Assembly: GCA_937906765.1 (NCBI GenBank)
Contig: CALCUV010000117.1
Location: 1-6,884, forward strand
Source: an uncultured Prevotella sp.
Lineage (GTDB): Bacteria; Bacteroidota; Bacteroidia; Bacteroidales; Bacteroidaceae
Direction: 5' to 3'
DNA length: 6,884 nucleotides
Shown here piece after piece: positions 1 to 6,348 of this stretch (its first letter is position 1; every line of letters begins with the position of its first letter). Under the pieces are notes generated by a model that was not told the DNA's origin, searched no databases, and saw only the letters and a program-made list of their open reading frames with translations. Position numbers and translations under genes: made by a program.

Positions 1-466
1 GGTCAAGGAGTAAGTACCAGAAGGAAATGTCCAACAAACCGAGACCTACAACTACGAGACCCATCACCGCACCACTACGGAAGGCGATGCGCAATCCGCC
101 ATTGAGTGATTCACGAGCGGCATTCGCCGTGCGCGCAGAGGCAGCCGTTGCTGTCTTCATGCCCAAGAAACCCGCCAAACCTGAGAAGAAACCACCCGTC
201 AAGAAGGCTACGGGCACCCAAGCATTCTGAAGGTTGAAACCATACGCCATAATGGCAAACAACAAAGCGAGGCAGATGAATACAATACCTACTACCTTAT
301 ACTGTTGCTTCAAATAAGACATGGCTCCTGAGCGAACCGCAGCAGCGATATACGCCATGCGTTCCGTACCTTCAGAAGTCTTTTTCATTTGTGCGTAGAA
401 AAACCACGCGAAGCACAATGCCAGCAACGACGCTGCCGGAATGAGCCAAAACAAATAGTGTTCCAT
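1..466 (-). CDS. hppA: Membrane-bound pyrophosphatase (ion-pumping), N-terminal part, cut by window edge
   Basis: Translating the minus strand from the ATG at 464-466 gives 155 open codons running off the left edge. The family hydrolyses pyrophosphate and uses the energy to pump H+ or Na+ across the cytoplasmic membrane. The N-terminus is a membrane segment (about residues 4-24, MEHYLFWLIPAASLLALCFA), then a soluble stretch with MAYIAAAVRSGAMSYLKQQY (37-56), then a second hydrophobic segment (58-75). A family-typical block follows: GFLGMKTATAASARTANAAR (99-118), then LRIAFRSGAVMG (125-136), matching the conserved GMKxAT..ANxRT..A and AFRSGAVMG pattern of membrane pyrophosphatases. The catalytic DDxxD motifs and the residue that tells K+-dependent from K+-independent types lie outside the window, so the pumped ion cannot be called. 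No Shine-Dalgarno sequence or exact TAnnTTTG box lies upstream. The gene follows the acyl-CoA synthetase in the same direction but is separated from it by a strong terminator, so it is probably a separate unit. Confidence 0.93.
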   Translation of the reverse strand, partial: MEHYLFWLIPAASLLALCFAWFFYAQMKKTSEGTERMAYIAAAVRSGAMSYLKQQYKVVGIVFICLALLFAIMAYGFNLQNAWVPVAFLTGGFFSGLAGFLGMKTATAASARTANAARESLNGGLRIAFRSGAVMGLVVVGLGLLDISFWYLLLD

Positions 467-524
467 AGTATTTAATGAGTTTAATGATTGTTAATTCGCG
501 ACTAAGTTAGCGAAAAATTCGGTT

Positions 525-644
525 TCAGAGCGCATAACATCCTAAGTTTTTCACTTCATCGCCCTTTCTACGCACACCACACCAGTTTGGAGTCTCACAA
601 ACTCTCAAATTCGGCGCCTTAACCCTCAAACTCGGCGCATTCAT
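525..644 (-). CDS. Doubtful 39-codon ORF with a heptapeptide repeat, upstream of hppA
   Basis: A minus-strand ATG at 642-644 opens 39 codons ending in TGA at 525-527, 58 bases before the hppA start. The peptide begins MNAPSLRVKAPNLRV, two tandem heptapeptides (NAPSLRV, KAPNLRV), and continues CETPNWCGVRRKGDEVKNLG to a CYAL end. The repeat arises because the underlying DNA repeat is 21 bp, a multiple of three. I do not recognise a family. Against it being a gene: it is short and has no clear ribosome binding site or promoter. The opposite strand is also open across the repeat (QFGVSQTLKFGALTLKLGAF). It may be an intergenic repeat that happens to be open, or a leader ORF for hppA. Confidence 0.2.
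   Translation of the reverse strand: MNAPSLRVKAPNLRVCETPNWCGVRRKGDEVKNLGCYAL
600..641. repeat. Two tandem 21-bp direct repeats
   Basis: Unit 600-620 and unit 621-641 abut exactly and match at 18 of 21 positions, with differences at the 4th, 11th and 19th bases. Both share the core CTCAAAyTCGGCGC. A 6-bp inverted repeat (AGTTTG at 584-589, CAAACT at 598-603) adjoins on the left. The period is two helical turns, as in tandem operators, but it also lies inside a 39-codon ORF. The function is unknown. Confidence 0.6.
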
Positions 645-721
645 AGTAATACCGTAAACACTATTTCTATTTATGTTTTAAAAGTTGCTGAAACTGTTGT
701 TTGAAAATAACTTGGGCACAC

Positions 722-769
722 AAAAATGTGTGTCCGAAACGCCTAAAAGTGGACATTTCGGACACACAT
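722..769 (-). terminator. Rho-independent terminator of the acyl-CoA synthetase unit
   Basis: A perfect 14-bp inverted repeat (726-739 ATGTGTGTCCGAAA; 756-769 TTTCGGACACACAT) encloses a 16-base loop. Read leftward it is followed by five T (complement of AAAAA at 722-726). It lies 52 bases past the TAA of the synthetase. Position, stem and T-run fit an intrinsic terminator. A shorter alternative pairing inside (TGTCC 731-735 with GGACA 751-755) is possible. Confidence 0.85.
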
Positions 770-821
770 CTGATTTCAACACCACAAGCATCGTTTTAAG
801 AAACCATACCTTTGTGGGTTA

Positions 822-2474
822 TTAAATAATGTGTATACCTTGTTCTTCGCAAAGTTTAAGACCGAGGTCCTTGAGTTTGAACTTCTGAATCTTACCACTG
901 CCTGTCATGGGAAATTCCTTGATGAAGAAGATGTAGCGAGGGATTTTGTAGCGCGCAATCTTGCCTGCGCAGAAGTCACGAACGTCTAAATCCGTCATCT
1001 CTACGCCTTCGTGGAGAATGATAAAGGCTCCAACCTCTTCGCCATAGCGTTTTGAAGGAATACCTGCCACTTGCACATCCTTAATCCCCTCCAGCTTATA
1101 AAGGAATTCCTCAATCTCGCGGGGGTAAATATTTTCACCGCCACGGATAATCATGTCCTTGATGCGCCCAGTGATGCGGAAGTTGCCGTCAGGGTCTTTC
1201 ACACCCAAGTCACCGGAATGGAGGAACCCATTAGCGTCAATCACTTCGGCGGTTGCCTCAGGATTCTTGTAATATCCCTTCATCGTGTTATAACCACGGT
1301 TACACATTTCACCCTGTACACCTACGGGGCATTCTTCTCCCGTTTCGGGGTCAATAACCTTGACTTCGGTGAATTCAAATTCGTGACCAACAGTAGTGCA
1401 ACGCACTTCAAAGGGATCATCAATACGTGTGTGGGTCATACCCGGCGATGCTTCTGTGAGACCATACACACTCGTGACGCGCATGAACATCTTTTCTTCC
1501 ACCTGACGCATCAATTCAATAGGACAAAGCGAACCCGCCATAATACCTGTGCGGAGGCTTGACATATCAAACATGGGGAACATCGGGTGATTCATTTCGG
1601 CGATGAACATTGTGGGTACGCCATAAAGTGCTGTACATCTTTCCTTATGGATTGAGGCAAGCACAACAAGGGGGTCAAAACGTTCGACCATAACTTGCGT
1701 ACAACCGTGCGTCAAGCAATTCATCGTGGCAAGCACTACGCCAAAGCAGTGGAACAGGGGCACACAGACACAGAGTTTATCATCTTGCGTGAACTTCATG
1801 TGCTCACCCGTAAGGTAGCCATTGTTACTGATGCTGTGGTGTGTGAGCATCACGCCCTTGGGGAAACCAGTTGTTCCCGAGGTGTACTGCATGTTGACCA
1901 CATCATAGCACGTTACTTTCTGCTTGGCAACAGCGAGTTCCTCGTCATCGATATTGCTGCCGAGAAGTAAGATTTCCGCGGTGTTGTACATGCCACGGTA
2001 TTTCTCTTGCCCGATATAGATGACGTTCTTCATCTGAGGCAGCGTCTTGCTCTTGAGATAGCCGCGCTGGCAGGTGCGGAGTTCGGGGAGGATGTCGTAA
2101 ACCATGTTCACGAAATCGTCATTTCCGCGGTCGCCATTCACAATGCAGAGCGTGTGCATGTCGGAGTTTTGACACACATATTCTAACTCCGCACGCTTAT
2201 AGTTGGTGTTTACCGTTACAGCAACTGCACCGATTTTGGCACAAGCATAAAGAAAGGTCAACCAGTCGGGAACGTTTCCCGCCCAGATGCCTACGTGTGT
2301 GCCTTTCTCCACACCAATGGAAAGGAGTCCCTTTGCCATATTATCGACACGCTCATTAAACTGCTTCCAAGTGAAACGCAAATTGCGGTCAGAGTAAACA
2401 ATATATTCTTTATCCGGTGTAGTGGCCGCCCAATGCTCCACCCATTCACCGAGGGTTCTGTTGAAGAGAGTCAT
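822..2474 (-). CDS. AMP-dependent acyl-CoA synthetase (fatty acid--CoA ligase family)
   Basis: This 550-residue member of the ANL superfamily of adenylating enzymes activates a carboxylic acid with ATP to the acyl-AMP and then makes the CoA thioester in the cytoplasm. The phosphate-binding loop is [17 protein letters not shown] (197-213). The A5 motif is YGLTEASP (337-344) and A7 is HSGDLG (419-424). The hinge region is [20 protein letters not shown] (436-455). The C-terminal domain carries YKIPRY (509-514) and the catalytic lysine K528 in TGSGKIQK. Length is normal for a medium/long-chain acyl-CoA synthetase, and nothing is missing. The substrate cannot be read from sequence; a fatty or aromatic acid is possible. 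The start at [11 protein letters not shown] fits the family N-terminus. The gene lies 154 bases downstream of the XRE-cupin regulator on the same strand, with no TAnnTTTG box between, which suggests co-transcription and control by that regulator. The leader carries an octamer repeat array ending 10 bases before the ATG. Confidence 0.92.
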   Translation of the reverse strand: MTLFNRTLGEWVEHWAATTPDKEYIVYSDRNLRFTWKQFNERVDNMAKGLLSIGVEKGTHVGIWAGNVPDWLTFLYACAKIGAVAVTVNTNYKRAELEYVCQNSDMHTLCIVNGDRGNDDFVNMVYDILPELRTCQRGYLKSKTLPQMKNVIYIGQEKYRGMYNTAEILLLGSNIDDEELAVAKQKVTCYDVVNMQYTSGTTGFPKGVMLTHHSISNNGYLTGEHMKFTQDDKLCVCVPLFHCFGVVLATMNCLTHGCTQVMVERFDPLVVLASIHKERCTALYGVPTMFIAEMNHPMFPMFDMSSLRTGIMAGSLCPIELMRQVEEKMFMRVTSVYGLTEASPGMTHTRIDDPFEVRCTTVGHEFEFTEVKVIDPETGEECPVGVQGEMCNRGYNTMKGYYKNPEATAEVIDANGFLHSGDLGVKDPDGNFRITGRIKDMIIRGGENIYPREIEEFLYKLEGIKDVQVAGIPSKRYGEEVGAFIILHEGVEMTDLDVRDFCAGKIARYKIPRYIFFIKEFPMTGSGKIQKFKLKDLGLKLCEEQGIHII

Positions 2475-2484
2475 GATGGTTTAG

Positions 2485-2532
2485 TTTGAGGTTGTAAGGT
2501 TTTGAGGTTATGAGGTCATAAGGTTATGAGGA
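2485..2532. repeat. Array of six phased 8-bp repeats (NNTRAGGT) before the synthetase start
   Basis: Six contiguous octamers are in perfect register: TTTGAGGT, TGTAAGGT, TTTGAGGT, TATGAGGT, CATAAGGT, TATGAGGA. In the leftward transcript they read as ACCTYANN units and end 10 bases before the synthetase ATG. They face a second array at 2587-2634 in opposite orientation. I know of no named function. They are too short and spacerless for CRISPR. Confidence 0.8.
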
Positions 2533-2535
2533 ACT

Positions 2536-2548
2536 ATTCAGTCTGAAT
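2536..2548. promoter_or_regulatory. 13-bp perfect palindrome, possible regulator-binding site
   Basis: ATTCAG-T-CTGAAT is a perfect inverted repeat with a single central base. It lies between the two octamer arrays, upstream of the synthetase. Its size and symmetry suit a dimeric DNA-binding protein such as the adjacent XRE regulator. However, a different inverted repeat stands at that regulator's own promoter, so the link is a guess. Confidence 0.25.
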
Positions 2549-2586
2549 TAACCATTAGATATTTAAGTCACCGCCGAACTGGATAG

Positions 2587-2634
2587 TCCTTAAAACCTAA
2601 TAACCTTAAAGCGGAACGACCTTATAACCTAAAT
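2587..2634. repeat. Inverted array of 8-bp repeats overlapping the end of the regulator gene
   Basis: On the plus strand the units are TCCTTAAA, ACCTAATA, ACCTTAAA, then an unrelated 8-base spacer GCGGAACG, then ACCTTATA and ACCTAAAT, all in 8-base register. They are the reverse orientation of the array at 2485-2532. The TAG stop of the XRE-cupin gene (2629-2631) lies inside the last unit. In the transcript the two arrays could pair as a long interrupted stem around a 54-base loop. Confidence 0.75.
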
Positions 2635-3204
2635 CGGCGTATATACCACTGCCAAAATCTTTGCTGCCTGTCCCTCGAATCCATGAACGTGGTGGGGCAC
2701 AATGCAGTCGTAATAGATAGTATCGCCTGCCTCAATGACATACTTCTTCTTGCCATGAGCCACCTCCACTGTGCCTTCCATCACAAAGATAAACTCTTCG
2801 CCTTCGTGAGAAGAAAGAACATAGTCAAGACTATCCGTTGTGTCGATATCAATAATAAAAGGTTCCATGTGGCGGTCTGCCTTAGATTTCGACAAGGCAC
2901 GATAATGCATGTGCGTACGGGCATCCATGGAGTTGTTGGAGAAACTGATGGTGTCGCTTGTCTCTTGCTTGCGACACACTACAGCACCGTGGTCATCTTG
3001 ATCGTCTAAGAAGGTGCCAAGACGCACACCCAAGGCGCGGGCAATCTTAATCAGTGGTGCCAATGAGGGGATATCTATATTATCTTCAATACGTGCAATC
3101 TGTTCTTCGGCTAACCCCGTGCGCTCAGCGAGTTCTGCCACGCTGATTTCGCGGGTTTCGCGGAGCGCTTTAATCTTTGCGCCAACAATCTTTGTGCTAT
3201 CCAT
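2629..3204 (-). CDS. XRE-family transcriptional regulator with C-terminal cupin sensor domain
   Basis: This 191-residue protein has two domains. Residues about 10-64 form an XRE-type helix-turn-helix (IKALRETREISVAELAERTG, then LAEEQIARIE) for DNA binding. Residues about 120-187 form a cupin barrel, the likely ligand-sensing part. Cupin motif 1 is HEGEEFIFVMEGTVEV, with H133 and E137 as candidate metal ligands. Motif 2 is GDTIYYDCIVPHHVHG, with H171, H172 and H174. Regulators of this build often control the neighbouring catabolic or activating enzyme in response to a small molecule. Here the neighbour is the acyl-CoA synthetase directly downstream, so an acyl acid or acyl-CoA signal is inferred, not shown. 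The start is the ATG at 3202-3204, about 35 bases downstream of an exact -7 box. An inverted repeat overlapping that box suggests autoregulation. The stop lies within the octamer array. Confidence 0.9.
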   Translation of the reverse strand: MDSTKIVGAKIKALRETREISVAELAERTGLAEEQIARIEDNIDIPSLAPLIKIARALGVRLGTFLDDQDDHGAVVCRKQETSDTISFSNNSMDARTHMHYRALSKSKADRHMEPFIIDIDTTDSLDYVLSSHEGEEFIFVMEGTVEVAHGKKKYVIEAGDTIYYDCIVPHHVHGFEGQAAKILAVVYTPI

Positions 3205-3222
3205 AGTTTTGATTTTGCGTTA

Positions 3223-3244
3223 TTTTGTTCAAAGATTGACAAAA
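3223..3244. promoter_or_regulatory. Possible operator of the XRE-cupin regulator
   Basis: An inverted repeat TTTTGT (3223-3228) / ACAAAA (3239-3244) with a 10-base centre overlaps the -7 box and the expected transcription start of the regulator gene. Arms and spacing suit an XRE dimer and a repressor position. Support is symmetry and location only. Confidence 0.35.
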
Positions 3245-3247
3245 GTA
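3240..3247 (-). promoter_or_regulatory. Promoter -7 element of the XRE-cupin / acyl-CoA synthetase unit
   Basis: The minus strand reads TACTTTTG, an exact match to the Bacteroidota -7 consensus TAnnTTTG. Transcription would start near 3233, giving a leader of about 30 bases before the ATG. A clear -33 TTTG is not seen at the usual distance. Confidence 0.6.
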
Positions 3248-3283
3248 CAAATAATTTGTTAATGACCTAGTATTTTTAGCAAT

Positions 3284-3311
3284 AAAAAAGGCACACTTTG
3301 CCGTGTGCCTT
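3284..3311 (-). terminator. Rho-independent terminator downstream of purC
   Basis: A 9-bp stem, AAGGCACAC (3288-3296) with GTGTGCCTT (3303-3311), encloses a 6-base loop. Leftward it runs into six T (complement of AAAAAA at 3284-3289). It starts 22 bases after the purC stop and separates purC from the XRE-cupin promoter. Confidence 0.88.
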
Positions 3312-3333
3312 AAAATCCTTTGTAAAAGTAGAA

Positions 3334-4275
3334 TTACTTTGTCAAATATTCAGTGACGTTCTTCTCAATGCGTGCTGCGAGATCTTCACCATCTTCCTTC
3401 ACGAATGCTTCGCCAGTGATGCGTTCGTAGAGTTCCATGTAACGTTCAGAGATACTCTTCACGATTTCAGTAGTCATTTCGGGAACCTGTTGGCCTTCCT
3501 TACCCTGGAACCCGTTATCCATCAACCACTCACGCACAAATTCCTTAGAAAGTTGCTTCTGAGGTTCACCCGCTTCGAAACGTTCCTGATAACCTTCAGC
3601 ATAGAAATAACGACTTGAGTCGGGAGTGTGAATTTCATCCATAAGGTAAATCGTACCATTATGCTTACCGAATTCATACTTCGTATCCACGAGAATCAAT
3701 CCGCGTTCAGCAGCAATTTCTGAACCACGCTGGAAGAGAGCAAGCGTATATTTTTCAAGGAGTTCGTATTCCTCGGGAGTTGCCAAACCCTGTGCCAAAA
3801 TTTCTTCCTTAGAAATGTCCGCATCGTGCTCACCGATTTCAGCCTTAGTTGTGGGAGTGATAATGGGTGTGGGGAACTTCTGATTTTCCTTCATACCTTC
3901 GGGAAGACGTACGCCACAGATTTCACGAACACCGCTCTTGTAAGCACGCCATGCCGAACCGCAAAGATAACCACGCACAATCATTTCAACGGCAAAGCCT
4001 TCGCAACGAACACCTACCGTTACCATGGGGTCGGGAGTAGCCATTTTCCAATTAGGACAAATATCAGCTGTAGCGTCAAGGAACTTTGCTGCAATCTGAT
4101 TCAACATCTGGCCCTTGTAAGGGATACCTTCGGGAAGCACTACGTCGAACGCAGAAATTCTGTCACTTGCTACCATCACCAACTTATCGCCTACGCTATA
4201 TACGTCGCGAACTTTGCCGTGATACACTGCTGTCTGACCAGGGAAATTAAAGTCTGTCTTTGTTAATGCACTCAT
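3334..4275 (-). CDS. purC: Phosphoribosylaminoimidazole-succinocarboxamide synthase (SAICAR synthetase)
   Basis: This 313-residue enzyme joins CAIR and aspartate with ATP to give SAICAR in de novo purine synthesis, in the cytoplasm. Family features in order: [20 protein letters not shown] (20-39), [14 protein letters not shown] (47-60), [15 protein letters not shown] (101-115), [17 protein letters not shown] (135-151), LVDTKYEFG (195-203) and [11 protein letters not shown] (213-223). The last two are the classic SAICAR signatures. The protein is longer than the short (about 240 residue) Bacillus/E. coli type and matches the longer form with an extended C-terminus. The start at MSALTKTDF is the only sensible ATG, 5 bases from an octamer repeat array. 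No promoter box lies in the 98-base gap after phoH, so purC is probably expressed from the phoH promoter. A terminator follows it. No purine riboswitch was recognised. Confidence 0.96.
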   Translation of the reverse strand: MSALTKTDFNFPGQTAVYHGKVRDVYSVGDKLVMVASDRISAFDVVLPEGIPYKGQMLNQIAAKFLDATADICPNWKMATPDPMVTVGVRCEGFAVEMIVRGYLCGSAWRAYKSGVREICGVRLPEGMKENQKFPTPIITPTTKAEIGEHDADISKEEILAQGLATPEEYELLEKYTLALFQRGSEIAAERGLILVDTKYEFGKHNGTIYLMDEIHTPDSSRYFYAEGYQERFEAGEPQKQLSKEFVREWLMDNGFQGKEGQQVPEMTTEIVKSISERYMELYERITGEAFVKEDGEDLAARIEKNVTEYLTK

Positions 4276-4280
4276 AATTT

Positions 4281-4334
4281 ATTGAGGTTTTAAGATTGAA
4301 GTTTTGAGGTTTTAAGGGGGTAAGGTTTTAAGGG
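4281..4334. repeat. Octamer repeat array (NNTRAGGT) before the purC start
   Basis: Units are ATTGAGGT, TTTAAGAT, a 6-base TGAAGT that breaks phase, TTTGAGGT, TTTAAGGG, GGTAAGGT and TTTAAGGG. They share motif and orientation with the array at 2485-2532 and likewise end just before a start codon, here 5 bases from the purC ATG. There is no facing array here. Confidence 0.75.
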
Positions 4335-4354
4335 ACTTTGCGGGGGATTGGACT

Positions 4355-4380
4355 TCTATAGTTTCTATAGATACTATAGA
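4355..4380. repeat. 26-bp palindrome made of three CTATAG repeats at 9-bp spacing
   Basis: CTATAG occurs at 4356-4361, 4365-4370 and 4374-4379, exactly 9 bases apart. The 26 bases form a palindrome with one mismatched pair (4363/4372). The right copy contains the phoH stop codon (TAG, complement of 4374-4376). It could fold in the phoH-purC transcript, but there is no T-run, so it is not a standard terminator. Confidence 0.7.
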
Positions 4381-5345
4381 TTCTGCTCCGCCTCCTCAGT
4401 TGCGCGGTGTTGCTTGCTTTCCAGCTCGTAGGCTTCAACAATGCGGGTCACTAATTTGTGACGCACGATGTCGCGTTTGTCCATTTCGATGAAGGCTATG
4501 CCACTTACATCCTTCAGGATGCGCTGCGCTTCAATGAGTCCGGATTTCTGTGAGGGCGGAAGGTCAATCTGTGTGCGGTCGCCGGTAACTATCATCTTCG
4601 TATTCCAACCCATGCGTGTGAGGAACATTTTAATTTGCGCCGAACTCGTGTTTTGTGCTTCGTCAAGGATAACTACGGCGTCGTTCAAGGTGCGTCCGCG
4701 CATAAAGGCGAGAGGTGCGATTTGGATAATGTTACTCTCCATGTACTCCTGCAATTTTGCTGCGGGAATCATCTCTTGAAGGGCATCGTAAAGGGGTTGC
4801 AAATAAGGGTCAATCTTATCCTTCATGTCGCCTGGGAGGAATCCGAGTTTCTCACCTGCTTCTACGGCAGGACGACTGAGGATGATTTTCTTCACTTCCT
4901 TATTCTTCAACGCACGCACGGCAAGAGCAATGGCAGTGTAAGTCTTACCCGAACCCGCAGGACCGATGGCGAAGAGCATGTCGTGCTTAGCGTAGGCTTC
5001 AACCAAGCGACGCTGATTTTCTGAACGCGCCGTAATGGGTTTGCCTCCCGTGCTGTAAACAATCACCCCCTCTTGGTGTTGCTTTTGTGTCTTGCCGCGC
5101 TTAATGATGTTGAGAATGTCTTCCTCCGTGAGTTGGTTGAACTTCACGCAGTGAGTTTCCAACAAGCGGAAGAGGTCCTCAAAGTCTGCCATCTCCTCTT
5201 CGGAGCACATCACTTTGACGACATTATCGCGCGCAACGATACGCAATTTCGGGCAAAGCGCCTTCAGCATGCGCAGGTTGGTATTGTTCGCCCCGTAAAA
5301 AATAACGGGGTCGGCCTCTTCAAGAATAAAATGTTTTTCAATCAC
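4374..5345 (-). CDS. phoH: PhoH-family ATPase
   Basis: This 323-residue cytoplasmic P-loop ATPase belongs to the PhoH family, related to the helicase-like superfamily; members are linked to RNA metabolism, but the exact job here is not known. The N-terminal part (about 1-100) is the PhoH leader region (HFILEEADPVIFYGANNTNL, then KLRIVARDNVVKV). The ATPase core has Walker A GPAGSGKT (128-135), SRPAVEAGEKLGFLPGDM (157-174), Walker B VVILDEAQNT (224-233), TGDRTQIDLP (254-263) and the arginine-bearing DIVRHKLV (292-299). Length is normal. The start codon is GTG at 5343-5345, chosen because MIEKxxILEEADPVIFYG fits the family N-terminus and no ATG lies nearby. A -7 box ends only 4 bases upstream, so the transcript may be almost leaderless. 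purC follows on the same strand after a 98-base gap filled with repeats, making a probable two-gene unit. Confidence 0.94.
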   Translation of the reverse strand: MIEKHFILEEADPVIFYGANNTNLRMLKALCPKLRIVARDNVVKVMCSEEEMADFEDLFRLLETHCVKFNQLTEEDILNIIKRGKTQKQHQEGVIVYSTGGKPITARSENQRRLVEAYAKHDMLFAIGPAGSGKTYTAIALAVRALKNKEVKKIILSRPAVEAGEKLGFLPGDMKDKIDPYLQPLYDALQEMIPAAKLQEYMESNIIQIAPLAFMRGRTLNDAVVILDEAQNTSSAQIKMFLTRMGWNTKMIVTGDRTQIDLPPSQKSGLIEAQRILKDVSGIAFIEMDKRDIVRHKLVTRIVEAYELESKQHRATEEAEQNL

Positions 5346-5349
5346 ACTG

Positions 5350-5357
5350 CAAATTTA
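5350..5357 (-). promoter_or_regulatory. Promoter -7 element of phoH-purC
   Basis: The minus strand reads TAAATTTG, an exact TAnnTTTG match. It ends 4 bases before the GTG start of phoH, so transcription would begin at or within a few bases of the start codon. It is the mirror image of the box at 5382-5389. Only a weak -33 candidate (TTTAG) lies upstream. Confidence 0.55.
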
Positions 5358-5381
5358 AGCATTCCTATGATATATTTTTAC

Positions 5382-5389
5382 TAAATTTG
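5382..5389 (+). promoter_or_regulatory. Promoter -7 element of the DUF5715-like gene
   Basis: TAAATTTG matches the Bacteroidota -7 consensus exactly. A start of transcription near 5396 would leave a leader of about 16 bases before the ATG at 5412. With the divergent box it forms a perfect 9-bp inverted repeat, GCAAATTTA (5349-5357) / TAAATTTGC (5382-5390). Confidence 0.55.
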
Positions 5390-5411
5390 CGGGTAATTAC
5401 AGCAACCCACT

Positions 5412-6299
5412 ATGACCTTCCCCATAAAAATTAAAAAAATACATTTTCTTACCCTCTTCTTTGCCATAGTGGGGGGATTGCACGTCGTGCGCTTAATTAT
5501 CCCCGAGCATACGATTTTTTATGTTCATGGAAAGAATTTACATCAGCTGACGGACTACCTCACGAAAGAAGATGTCGCCATTCCCCAATATGATGTAACT
5601 CCCCAACCCCTACCCTCCTCATCAGAAACGCAAGACCCCATTTTGCGCCACAGCCTAAAGGTGGACAAGATTTTCCAGGAGACGCGCCTGAACGTTAAGG
5701 TAACAGATGCACAAGGGCGTCCCTTAAAAAACAAACTGAAAGGCGTGGCGGGTTATTCTAAAGTGTTTAACGACCTCAACGATGTGCAATTAGCAACGGC
5801 ATCTCGCATTGGGATTCCCACCATTGCCGATCGCGAGGAGGCGGCTAAGAGCAAGGATAAACTTGTCTTTGTGGGCAACAGTCCGTATTACGACATGAAG
5901 GACCTCACCCACTCTATCCCCTACCTTGTTCCGAGAGCGGCAATTTGCCTTGAAGAAATTGCGTGTGCATTTATGGACTCGTGTGTGGTAAAAGGACTAC
6001 CGATGCACAAGTTAGTACTCACGTCAGTGCTCCGAACGGAGAATGACGTCAAGAAATTGAGACGTGTCAACGTCAATGCTTCTGAAAATAGTTGCCATCA
6101 GTATGGCACGACCTTCGACATCAGTTACCGTCATTTCGTAAGGGTTGAAGATCCCAACGCTCCGCCACAAAGGGAAATCCCTGCCACTAAACTCAAACAG
6201 GTGTTGGCAGAAGTGTTGGAGGATCAGCGCAACTTGGGAACATGTTACGTGAAATATGAATACCGCCGCAGTTCCTGCTTTCACATCACTGCGAGATAA
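5412..6299 (+). CDS. DUF5715-like, membrane-anchored protein with peptidase M15-like motifs
   Basis: This 295-residue protein begins with a basic N-terminus and one hydrophobic segment (about 11-30, HFLTLFFAIVGGLHVVRLII). That makes it a probable inner-membrane anchor, or uncleaved signal, with the rest outside the cytoplasm. Residues about 50-75 are a proline/serine-rich linker. The C-terminal half resembles the Bacteroidota DUF5715 family and has the outline of D-Ala-D-Ala metallopeptidases of family M15: TSVLRTENDVKKL (204-216), SCHQYGTTFDISY (227-239) with H229 and D236 as the likely SxHxxGxxxD metal ligands, and a final histidine H291 in CFHITAR. By analogy it could trim peptidoglycan peptides, but activity is inferred. 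A typical M15 glutamate before the last histidine is not obvious. It is monocistronic, transcribed away from phoH, and ends before a hairpin terminator. Confidence 0.75.
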   Translation: MTFPIKIKKIHFLTLFFAIVGGLHVVRLIIPEHTIFYVHGKNLHQLTDYLTKEDVAIPQYDVTPQPLPSSSETQDPILRHSLKVDKIFQETRLNVKVTDAQGRPLKNKLKGVAGYSKVFNDLNDVQLATASRIGIPTIADREEAAKSKDKLVFVGNSPYYDMKDLTHSIPYLVPRAAICLEEIACAFMDSCVVKGLPMHKLVLTSVLRTENDVKKLRRVNVNASENSCHQYGTTFDISYRHFVRVEDPNAPPQREIPATKLKQVLAEVLEDQRNLGTCYVKYEYRRSSCFHITAR

Positions 6300-6348
6300 T
6301 CCGACATAGTGCAGAGATAAAGGAACACATACAAAAGACTTGAACCAC

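Noticed and set aside
27..230. Plus-strand ORF of 67 codons
   Set aside because: It lies opposite the hppA frame, which has clear family motifs. The plus-strand product is low-complexity and unrecognisable.
471..488. Direct repeat TTTAATGAG / TTTAATGAT just before hppA
   Set aside because: Only two short AT-rich copies; too little to distinguish from chance.
502..509. Possible hppA -7 box, TAACTTAG on the minus strand
   Set aside because: It differs from TAnnTTTG at one of the key positions and has no -33 partner; one near match in AT-rich DNA is expected by chance.
1071..1562. Long plus-strand ORF of 163 codons
   Set aside because: It lies fully opposite the acyl-CoA synthetase, and the peptide has no recognisable motif. 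The other plus-strand ORFs over minus-strand genes (such as 3826-4266 and 4635-5024) are rejected for the same reason.
2485..2634. CRISPR-like array
   Set aside because: The units are 8 bp with no spacers between them and no cas genes nearby.
4276..4373. Purine riboswitch or separate purC promoter in the phoH-purC gap
   Set aside because: The gap is taken up by the octamer array and the CTATAG palindrome. No TAnnTTTG box and no purine-aptamer core were recognised.
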